Notes under the pieces: model-generated
Told to the model about the DNA's origin: nothing
What the model saw: the letters and a program-made list of their open reading frames with translations, nothing else
The model's database searches: none
In this document: one piece after another, positions 54,401 to 64,000 of the stretch
How the letters are laid out: each line of letters starts with the position of its first letter
Numbering within the stretch: position 1 is the first letter of the stretch
Assembly: GCF_028583425.1 (NCBI RefSeq)
Contig: NC_072796.1
Location: forward strand, 127,321,464-127,385,463
DNA: 64,000 nt
Reading direction: 5' to 3'
DNA from: Eublepharis macularius
Taxonomy: Eukaryota; Chordata; Lepidosauria; Squamata; Eublepharidae
Translations under genes and position numbers: made by a program

Positions 54401-56159
54401 AACAGAGAGGAGAGAGGAAGGCTGATGCTTCTGTTACCCAGAGGCTCAAAAACAGAGCAATTCATCGAGCACGGCTGCTGTGTAAACCCCACTGAAACAA
54501 CAGGGTTTACACAGGAGCAGGACTTACCTAACTGCGCCCAAGCAGTGCCTAAGCAGATAAAATGAAAGGATGTTGCAGCCCCCCCACCATAACTGTGTTT
54601 GCTTGGTGAAAAGTACTCAAGCGGCTTTTATACCCATCACCAAAAAGAACTCTCTTGTTCCCGCTTTCTTTCTTTGCCCAGCAGGAAAAGTTTTTAAAAA
54701 CAAAGAATGGAACAGGAGAGAAAAGAAGATGAACCTTGAGGCCTACTCTTCAAGAGGGGATTTTCTTGAAGTGGGCACAGAAAGATTTTTCCTAGCTTGA
54801 AAATGAACAATAGCTTCGCAGGGAGGTAACCGAATTCTTTCTCCAACCCTCTATACAAAGGGAGAGAATGCTTACAATATGCGGTGCTTACCGAGGTGCA
54901 AAGGGAAAAAAGAGAAAGGAACGAAGCCTTTCTAAAGAAGTGGCTTTCCTGGGCCTGTGAAATGGAAAGAGACATCGAGCCTCACCCAAATTCACCAACA
55001 GCCCGACCCACAAAGCATTTCATCCAGGACAATCTACGGTCAACTATCGTTAGAAGTTGCAGATCCACATGCAGGCTAGGAATCCCTAACAACCAGTTTC
55101 TTGGAGAAATCCAAAACCGTGTACAGTGCAATCCTAAACAGAGTTACTCCATCCTAAGCCCATTGATTTCCATCGGCTTAGACTGGAGTGACTCTGCTTA
55201 GGATCACACTGATTAAACTGGATTAACACTGAATTCCCAATTTTAGTCTAGAGATGTGGTCAGATGGTATCTGGACTTGAAGCAAATGAGTCCTACTCTA
55301 ATGAACAGATTTACCCCACCCTCCCAGGCACTCCAGTTTAAACACATCTGCAGGCTAACCTACAAAGCCTGGACATTTGGGGGTGGCCTGACCCAACAAC
55401 CAAGGAGGGCAGAGTTGGTGACCTCCTTTCCCTTAGTGCCACTGAATGAGAAGGTACAGCAAAGTCCAGCCTGCCATGGCCTGCTACTCTTTTCCATGGA
55501 GATATCTCAGGCCCTTTAGCAGAAGCCAAGCTCCGGAGAGCTTCCCTCTTTTCAGAGCACCCTCTCAGAAGAAACCTCACAATCCTCTCCTTTCCCACCT
55601 CCCAAGTAGCTTGGCATTAATTTTTTTTTAAAAAAAAACAGCCAACCCAATTATACATAGTTAACAGTGACTTAGTCATTAAATCCTGGGAAGGCTAGAA
55701 AGGTTACCACCGAGATCACAGCCAGTAAAGCCTAAGGAAATAAGATTCCAGAAATACCAACGCAAACGAGGGAGGGGAAAGGAAAGCAGCCATTTCCCAC
55801 CTACGAGATACCATCAGGGCCTCCGGAGCCACTCATGGGCTTTACACTGGACGAGGCCCGGAAGTTCTGGGGGAAGAGATTTGGGGACAGGCTTCTGCAT
55901 AACAGAGAGTTAGAGGAAGTCTCCCTGAGTTTTAACCTTCGACACGGAAAGTTGCTAGCTCCGTCCTGCACTGTAGGAGTTAAGTGCTTAAGCACTGACA
56001 CTTAATCAGCTTTCCCGTGTGCCCACCCCCCTTTCCCTTCACATGTGATTGCTGTGAAGCTGCCTTGAAGCAGCCCAAAAGGCTTATAACAGCTCAATTT
56101 CGCAGCCTTCAGTTTTAATCCCCATCACCCAGGCTAAACAGCCCGCTTGGCACGAGCAG
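51443..56159 (-). other. LRATD2: Repeat-poor tract, probable LRATD2 3' UTR and flank
   Basis: Between the LRATD2 stop and the first dense repeat (a hAT element ending at 51434) about 4.7 kb carries almost no recognisable transposon apart from an 88-base foldback at 55124-55211. No AATAAA occurs here on the minus strand; ATTAAA variants lie at 52021-52026 and 52793-52798, giving possible 3' UTRs of about 4.1 or 3.4 kb. The stretch 51540-52130 is AT-rich like many 3' UTR ends. A 267-codon open frame (53452-54255, minus) lies inside; it has no recognisable domain and is treated as chance. Confidence 0.5.
55124..55211. repeat. Short foldback, CAGTGCAATCCTA tips
   Basis: CAGTGCAATCCTAAACAGAG pairs with CTCTGCTTAGGATCACACTG around CTAAGCCCATTGATTTCCATCGGCTTAG. 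A second copy sits at 62676-62743. If the 3' UTR call is right, this hairpin is part of the LRATD2 transcript. Confidence 0.8.
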
Positions 56160-57912
<1,753 letters not shown>

Positions 57913-57914
57913 TA

Positions 57915-58160
57915 GTAATAACATTCGATTTATATACTGCCCTTCAGGACAACTTAATATCCACTCAGAGGAGTTTACAAAGTATGTTATTATTATCCCC
58001 ACAACAACCATCACCCTGTGATGTGGGTGGGGCTGAGAGAGCTCTGAGAGAGCTGTGACTGACCCAAGGTCACCCAACTGGCTTCAAGCGGAAGAGTGGG
58101 GAATCAAACCAGGTTCTCCAGATTAGAGTCCCGCACTCTTAACCATGACACCAAACTACT
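57915..58160 (-). repeat. tRNA-derived SINE
   Basis: Complement of the standard copy: tail ATTCGATTTATATACTGCCC at the left, B-box complement GGGGAATCAAACC, head complement CACCAAACTAC at the right. Confidence 0.88.
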
Positions 58161-61100
58161 ATAAGGTAGATTCTTAGTACTGTAACACTTGGCAGCTTCT
58201 AGCTCATATATGAATCTTGGAGTACATAAGAAATGGAAGTAACTGGAGCCCTTTTTTCAGACATTACAGTAGTGGATACAAGAGCGCACACTATCTGCAA
58301 TTGTGGTTTCCATGTTATATGAACTGGGGTAATGCCATGCCGTACGCCCTCAGTATGCATGAATGGGAAGCTGAAAAATTCATTTAGTTTGCACATCACA
58401 GACTGTGTGAACATGGAAAATATGTATATGGTCCCTCTTCACACAAACATGACTATTAGTGTGTTGGGAGGATCTACGGGCTGTTGGCAGGTTCCACATA
58501 CACATGACTATAATGTCTGAAAAGGGTATTGAAAGAGGGACGGACTACACATTACACACAGCGGCGTGTTATTCAGCTCCATTCCTACTGCCTTAAATGG
58601 AAAACAGTTGTGAGACTGAAAATTCGAGCAAACGAAGCTGGACGGGGAAGGGAAGAAAGATCTCGCTTAACTTTTACCTCTCCTGCTGTTTTTCCTCACC
58701 CCTCCCTCCCCTCCCCACCCCTGCTACTTTTCCAAATTCAAGGAGAAAAAGATGCATCTCCCATGGTGGAAGAAGAGCAGTCTGGGGGAATGACCTTGAG
58801 TTGGCAACAACTGTCCCACTGCCCCATTCATTCCTCTACTTAGTCCATTTTATTATGGTCTGTACGCCAAACAGCTCAGGGCAGCATGCATGGATTTCCC
58901 CTTCCTCGTTTTATGTTAACAAACATCTTAGGGGTAGGCGAAACTTCATCACAGAACAGGAATTTGAATCCAGGGCTCTGATATTCCAACACTCTGGCTC
59001 TATCATCTGCTCACAATTACAGCCTCCTATGGCTGCTTTTCATTTTCGTGCAATGCGTAGTTTGGCATCCTGGAAAGACCAAAGCTCTCCGTTATGGCAG
59101 AATAAGGTGCCGGGATAGTAGAACAAATAATAGTGCTATCTCTGGGAGGTGAAGCTCCTGTTCCGTCGAGAAAGACAGTGATCTGCGCGCCACCCAAGAG
59201 AAGTCGTCAATTCTCCGTAGCTCTTGGCATTACCCTTTGGCCCATTCAAAACTCTTTGCATACTTATCTCGGCCTAATACCCAGCCTTGTGAGTATTAGC
59301 CCTACCTTGCAGATGGGAACTGAAAAGGAGAGAACTTCCACACTGTAAACCTGTGAATGAATGCCAGTGCTAGGAGGCAACTTCGGGGATAGGTTTTGGC
59401 CTCTGTGCTCTGTTTGTTGGCTCTCCAAGGAAACCAGTAGGCTTCTGCGTGAAACTGGATGCCGGGCTGGATGGATGAGTGGCCCAGCCTGGCTCTTATG
59501 AGTCAGCGGTTTGCTTAAGACCCCTGCATAAGTCCATGGTCAAGATGAGATGCGAGTCAGAGACGTCGTACAGAAGACCATCAGAGTTGCCCTGCCGGAT
59601 AAGACCAGAGGTCCCTCTAGTCCAGCAACCTGCTCCGCAGAGTGGTTCGGAGGGACAACCAAAGGGCACGGAGGCTTAGGCCTCTCCTTGATGTTACCTG
59701 CTAGCACTGGTATTCTGAGCCTTACTGCCTCCATGCATGGGAGATCCCTTTAGTATTCTTGGCCAGAAGCCACCGAGAGATCTCTCCTCCATGGAACTGT
59801 CTAATTCCCTTCCCGGTTTGCAGCTCTGTGTCTTAGCTGCCGTACTAGAGATGGAAGAGACACCCCACCCCAAGTTTTAAACGCAGTAGGCATTTAAGCA
59901 CTGTATCAAAACCTGGGATATAAAGATCTGCAGCCGGCTAAGCCAAGTTCATCTCAGACTCGTAAGAGTTCTCAGGCAACAAAAATTCTTTCCCGGTTGT
60001 GGCTTCCTACAATAACTGGACATTCCAGAAACGCAACCCAGGAACTTGTACATTAAACCACAAGCTCTCCTACTGAGCTACGGTGCCTGGGTGACTAAAA
60101 GGAAGATCCGCACATCACTGGCCATAGCACGATCATAACCATTCTCCTCCTGGATTTTCCTATGGCACAATATCCAATGACAGCAGGATCCTACCTAGAC
60201 ATCTCCACCTCCTCTGGCAACGTGCCCTACGAGAAAATTTTCTGGAGAACACGCTGATCCCAATAAAAGACAGGACAATCCCAAACACGAACAGGGAACT
60301 CTAAGAAGCAAGCGGAGGAGAAAGGCAGCTGGAATAATGGGAACAAGGTGCGGGGCGGAAGGAACAGGTTCCCTTATGCACAAAACAGGGAAGCAGAGAG
60401 GGGGAACACAAGAGTGCAAAGGGGGGCATCGGAAAGATTGCTGCAGCCAGGAGGATGAGATGAGAAACATTCAGCTATCCATTTCAGGCAGCTTCAACGG
60501 CAGCAACTTTGCATGAAGCTTCCATGTAAAGCAGAGTCATTGGAGGCCCCCAGGAGGAGAAGGCTACTGGGCCAGGAACAGGAAGAGCAGGGTAATGGGG
60601 CAGGGCCTGGGAAGTACCGTTTTGTGACTGGAGGCTGCAGTGGCAAATTCCAAGAGGTTTTGCTCCCCTCCATAATTGGCAAAATCGTTCCTTGTTTCTC
60701 TTTGAGCAGCGGGATGGCTGGGGGAGGGCTGCTTACACAGCATCTTCCCCAATAGTGCTTTACAAAACAGAATGAAGCAAGAACCCGGTCCCTGCCCCAA
60801 GGCGCTTGCAGTCACTATTCGGAGAGTGGGCAAAAGAAAGGTACAGAATGGGTGCTAGGGTGAGCCATGAGAGAAAGCAATCAAATACACCTAGGACTGT
60901 GATGATCATGTTACACCCTCGTAACACACTCTCAGAACTGGCAATCGATTAATGCCCCCCCCCCTCCAGCCAGCAGGCTCAAAAACACCTGAACAAACAG
61001 CTCTAAAGAAAGCGTCTACTGAGCCAGGAAATGCTACTGAGCAGGCCCAAGGTGTGGATTCCTCCCTACAAATGAGCCTGCCCCCCTGGGGAAGACTCAC

Positions 61101-61246
61101 AAACATTTCCTCTGCCGTGGCTCCTTCAAAGATGTGCCATGTGGCAGGTTGGCTGTGCACAGAGTCAGATGCAACAGCCAATCAGCCGTGTAGCAAGTTA
61201 ATCTACACCATGTTTCTTAAGAGCACTCAGAAACCCAGGGAGGCAT
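58161..61246. other. LRATD2 intron, mostly unassigned
   Basis: No exon recognised. 58845-59010 resembles a worn minus-strand MIR-like SINE. 60025-60088 (minus) reads GGCACCGTAGCTCAGTAGGAG, a tRNA-like A-box region followed by a weak B box; no complete cloverleaf, so it is a tRNA-derived scrap and not a tRNA gene. Confidence 0.4.
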
Positions 61247-61450
61247 TTGGAAGGGCTGTGGCTCATCCGAAGAGCCTCTACTTTGCATGCAGAAAGTTCC
61301 AGGTTCAATCCTCAGCATCGCCAGTTAAAAGGACCAGGGAGTGAGTGATATGAACGACCTCTGTCCCAGACCCAGGAGAATAGCTGCCAGTCTGAGTAGA
61401 CCATACTGACCTTGATGAGCCAATGGTCTAATTCACTACAAGGCAGCTTC
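61247..61450 (+). repeat. tRNA-Ala-derived SINE
   Basis: GGGCTGTGGCTCATCCGAAG head, TTTGCATGCAGAAAGTTCC, CAGGTTCAATCCTCAGC, and tail GGTCTAATTCACTACAAGGC. Confidence 0.85.
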
Positions 61451-62587
61451 ACCTGTGAGCACTTGGCTGGAGGCGACAGACGATCCGCCCTCCCACGGGG
61501 TAGGACATGTTCAAGGCTACCTCCTACCTGTACTTACTGGGAAATATCTTCCACCAAACAGAGAAGACCATACTGTCTCCACGGGATAATGCCAGCTCAA
61601 CAGCTGCTTTAGGCTGTAGCAGCCAAATAAAACAAGAATCTGGCAGCATCTTAAAAATGAAGAAAATTTGCCACTGGATTATTTAATTTAGTCCCCGTGC
61701 GGTTAACAGTTTGCATTATTTTAAGCATTTGATCCTATGAAAAGGCAAAAAGTGCACTAAAGGATCCAAGAAATCAAGGGCTGTGAACATCCCTTGATCA
61801 AAGAGGACTCTACAAAGCATAGAGGCAGCTGCCTATAGCTCTAGAACCAACCCAGCAACAGCAGCCATGCTCTATCTCCCCCCCCCCCGCCCCCAATCTA
61901 GCACAAAAAAGGAGCAAGCAAGCCAGTAAGATGATTAGGATGCATTTATATCACGCCTCATCAGGGTTCAATGTACTAAGCTCCCATTATATCCTCACAA
62001 CAACCTTGCATGGTAGGCCCGTGCTGTCATCATAATGCAGGTGGGACTCAGAGGCTGAGGCAGCAGCTGGCTGAAGGCTCCTTGTTGTGCGATCCATGGC
62101 TATGCATTCTTACCAGAAAGTAAGCCCTATTAAGCTAGTGTGCTAAGTAAACATGCTCAGGAGCACAGCAACAATGAACCTTTCACAGCTGTGGCGTCTA
62201 CTGCTTCGCAGGCCAGAGAACAACACTCATTTTTTAAAAAGGGAAATAATACTATGCAGCTATTGAACGGGTGGGGAATCAACCCTTACACCTACTCCAC
62301 TCCTCACAAAGACAGAAACATACTGTCTTTTTGTTAGTGCCAACCACAATACCACACAACAATAAGCCTGGGAACTCCCCCAAAACTCTCCATTGGTTGG
62401 ATATAGTACATAAACACATTTTAAAAAGGGCAACCTTCCCCTTTTTTATGTTGAATATTCACTCAGATGAAGAATTCTGTGGAACTTGGAAGCTTGCTTC
62501 CCATTTTGGGATACAGGGTCCAGCTTCAGGGAGCCTACTTTGGCACCAAAGGCAACATACAAATGTTTATGGAAATAAATAAAATGT
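61451..62587. other. LRATD2 intron, unassigned
   Basis: 61940-62075 resembles a worn minus-strand SINE (CCTCACAACAACCTTGCATGG). A C run lies at 61879-61892. No exon recognised. Confidence 0.35.
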
Positions 62588-62820
62588 TCAGCGGGATTTG
62601 AGTCCAGTGGCACTTTACAGAGCAAGATATGTAGCATATAAGCTCTGCTTTGACTCTGGAAAGCTTATGCACTATCAGTGCAATCCTATGCAGAATCAGT
62701 GTGATGGGCTTAGACTGGAGTAACTCTGCTTAGGATTGCACTGCAAAAAACCTTGTTGGTCTTCAAGGTGCCACTGGACTCAAATCCTGCTGTCCTACTG
62801 CAGTTCAGCTATTTGAAGCT
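62588..62820 (+). repeat. Hammerhead-like repeat family copy with an inserted foldback
   Basis: GGATTTGAGTCCAGTGGCAC (left, inverted) and AGCTCTGCTTTGACTCTGG with AAAGCTTATGC (core remnant), then a CAGTGCAATCC foldback at 62676-62743, then CTTGTTGGTCTTCAAGGTGCC and GACTCAAATCCTGC. The CUGANGA box is not preserved. Confidence 0.6.
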
Positions 62821-62984
62821 AAAATAATATATATAATATAATATAAAATAGAAGAACATAATATATTCAGGTTGGCCTTTAAAAAAATATTAGGGTTGCA
62901 ATTTTCCTACGGTCAACAGACCTTATTTCCCCTCTTAGTTAACTTTGCCTATTGTATACTTACTTTGGGGGGGGGGGGTATTTC
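62821..62984. repeat. AT-rich low-complexity DNA before the CpG island
   Basis: Iterated ATAATATA at about 62825-62870 and a G run at 62968-62978. Confidence 0.6.
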
Positions 62985-63900
62985 CAAGCCGCGGCTCCCC
63001 TGAGAAGCACCCCCGCCCTCTTCCCAAACAGCGCCCGTGCCGTTGCCGTTCCCACCTGGGCACCTTGTTTGCAAGCGCTTTTCCGCATTCCTCGCTCGGG
63101 CTCTTTCTCTATCAAAGTTTGTGCTGGGGGGGGGGGAGATAAACTGGAGGGGGGGCTGCAGATCGCAGCAGCAGCAGCGCGGAGCGGGGCTCACCTGGGC
63201 AGAACCCTGCTCTGCCAAACAAGCGCAGCTCAGCCCAGGTGCGCCGGGCTGCCGTCACCTGATCTGCTCCCATCCCTTCCCCCGCTCCTCCTATCGCACC
63301 TGAGCGGCGAGGGCGGCGCGGCTGCCGGTGGCGGCGCTGGAAACTTACCAAGCGGCGGCGGCGGCGGCGGAGCTGCTGGCGGGGAAAGGGGCGCCCTCGG
63401 GGCTCGGCTGCACCGGCCGGGCGAGAAAAGCCCCCCGAGTTGCCGCGTCGCTCCTGCTCAGCCCGGCCGCGGGGGGCTCATGGTCGCCTCTCCGTGCGCT
63501 CCGCCTCTCCAAGCGCGAAGGGAGAGGAGAGGAGCTGCGCGGCTGCCGCTGCTGCTTCAGGGCGCCGATCTCCCGTCGGGGCTTCTCCCTCGGCGCGTCC
63601 TCCTCGAGTCCTTCCGCGGCGCGGCACCCGAGACTTGGCCGCCTCTTCCTCCTCCTCGGCGCGCACCAGGCAGGCGGCACGGCACGGCAGCGCCGCTTGC
63701 CACCGGTGGAGGGAGCTTTGCTTTGGGGGCGGGAGGAGGAGGAGCCAGAGGCAGCCGTTGCGCCTGGACGGGCGAGCGTTGGGCTGGGACTCGAGCCCCG
63801 GCCGGGAGAGCAACAGGGCGGGCCTGGGGGAAGCTGGTTTCTCCCATGCGCTTCTCTTCCCGCGCCTTAGCGGACGTGGAGGAGGCGGTTGCCGGACGAA
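62985..63900 (-). promoter_or_regulatory. LRATD2: CpG island, likely LRATD2 promoter and 5' non-coding exon
   Basis: A roughly 900-base tract very rich in G+C and CpG, with GGCGG and CCGCC runs suited to Sp1-type factors and no obvious TATA box, standing about 6 kb upstream of the LRATD2 ATG. Long open frames on both strands here are a side effect of high GC and are not called as genes. The transcription start cannot be placed from sequence alone. The island begins right after an AT-rich, repeat-bearing stretch and ends at a GC-rich copy of a dispersed repeat. Confidence 0.75.
63340..63352 (-). other. LRATD2: Candidate splice donor of LRATD2 first exon
   Basis: The minus strand reads CGCTTG followed by GTAAGTTTCC, a near-consensus donor, so the exon would end at 63349 and the intron would run to the acceptor near 57050 (about 6.3 kb). 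A second good donor, CCCAG followed by GTGAGC, ends an exon at 63195. Both may be used as alternatives; GC-rich DNA also yields chance donors. Confidence 0.55.
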
Positions 63901-63990
63901 GGGAGCTTGGACTCTCGAAAGCTCGCGCCTTGGAAATCTTTAAGGTGCTATCGGCCCCGGATCTTGCTCTTCGGCAGCAGACCAACCCGG
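63888..63990 (+). repeat. GC-rich copy of the hammerhead-like repeat family
   Basis: GGACGAAGGGAGCTTGGACT then CTCGAAAGCTCGCGCC, followed by TCTTTAAGGTGCTATCGG, CTTGCTCTTCGGCAGCAGACC and AACCCGGCTACCC. The stem GGGAGC/GACTCTC and GAAA box are intact; the CUGANGA box reads CGGACGA. It stands at the outer edge of the CpG island. Confidence 0.65.
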
Positions 63991-64000
63991 CTACCCCCTG

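Noticed and set aside
63328-63985. Several long Arg/Ala/Pro-rich frames on both strands
   Set aside because: Expected in CpG-island DNA; overlapping and without domain signatures.

Overview
The window looks like lizard or snake (squamate) nuclear DNA. Three retroposon types point there: SINEs with a 5S-rRNA-derived head and a Bov-B-like tail (the Sauria type), a Bov-B LINE 3' end, and many CR1 and L2 LINE ends. Foldback DNA transposons are also dense. No prokaryotic, viral or organellar gene organisation is visible. This assignment is inference from repeat families; no species can be named from the sequence alone.

Only one host protein-coding gene is supported: LRATD2 (older names FAM84B, BCMP101), on the minus strand at the right end. 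Its whole coding sequence (294 codons plus stop) lies in one exon at 56160-57044. A splice acceptor stands a few bases before the ATG. A GC- and CpG-rich island at about 62990-63900 carries good minus-strand donors (63349 and 63195), so the expected layout is a non-coding first exon in the island, an intron of about 6 kb, and a coding second exon. To the left of the stop, about 4.7 kb (51443-56159) is nearly repeat-free and probably holds a long 3' untranslated region. In mammals this gene borders the large 8q24 gene desert, and the 51 kb to its left has no recognisable host exon, which fits.

The rest is a layered record of mobile elements. By region: 0.6-5.1 kb holds a hAT-type foldback element, CR1 and L2 pieces, a divergent 175-bp tandem array and a 50-57 bp minisatellite. 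From 5.6 to 16.1 kb there are several hAT-type elements, many with 8-bp target duplications, two 5S-derived SINEs and an L2 fragment. A 5'-truncated CR1 with a 347-codon reverse-transcriptase frame lies at 17.0-18.5 kb. At 22.6-24.3 kb a terminal-inverted-repeat element carries a solo LTR with a 5-bp duplication. From 26 to 37 kb there are further hAT elements, some inside SINEs or LINEs. At 38.1-41.8 kb there is a complex patch: 81-bp tandem repeats grown from a SINE tail, Penelope-like ends with a hammerhead-like motif, and a long inverted repeat split by an L2 end. From 42 to 51.4 kb come 5S SINEs, a Bov-B end, an L2 split by a hAT element, and more foldbacks. The LRATD2 intron contains SINEs, one of them split by a second solo LTR.

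The signals most worth a second look are the two families with hammerhead-ribozyme-like motifs, the SINE-tail tandem array, the long inverted repeat at 40.1-41.1 kb, a CRE/ETS-like palindrome shared by several unrelated-looking hAT elements, and a homeobox/POU-site-rich non-repetitive stretch at 16.6-17.0 kb. I did not find a clearly new gene system. All family calls rest on recognition by eye; no database search was possible.
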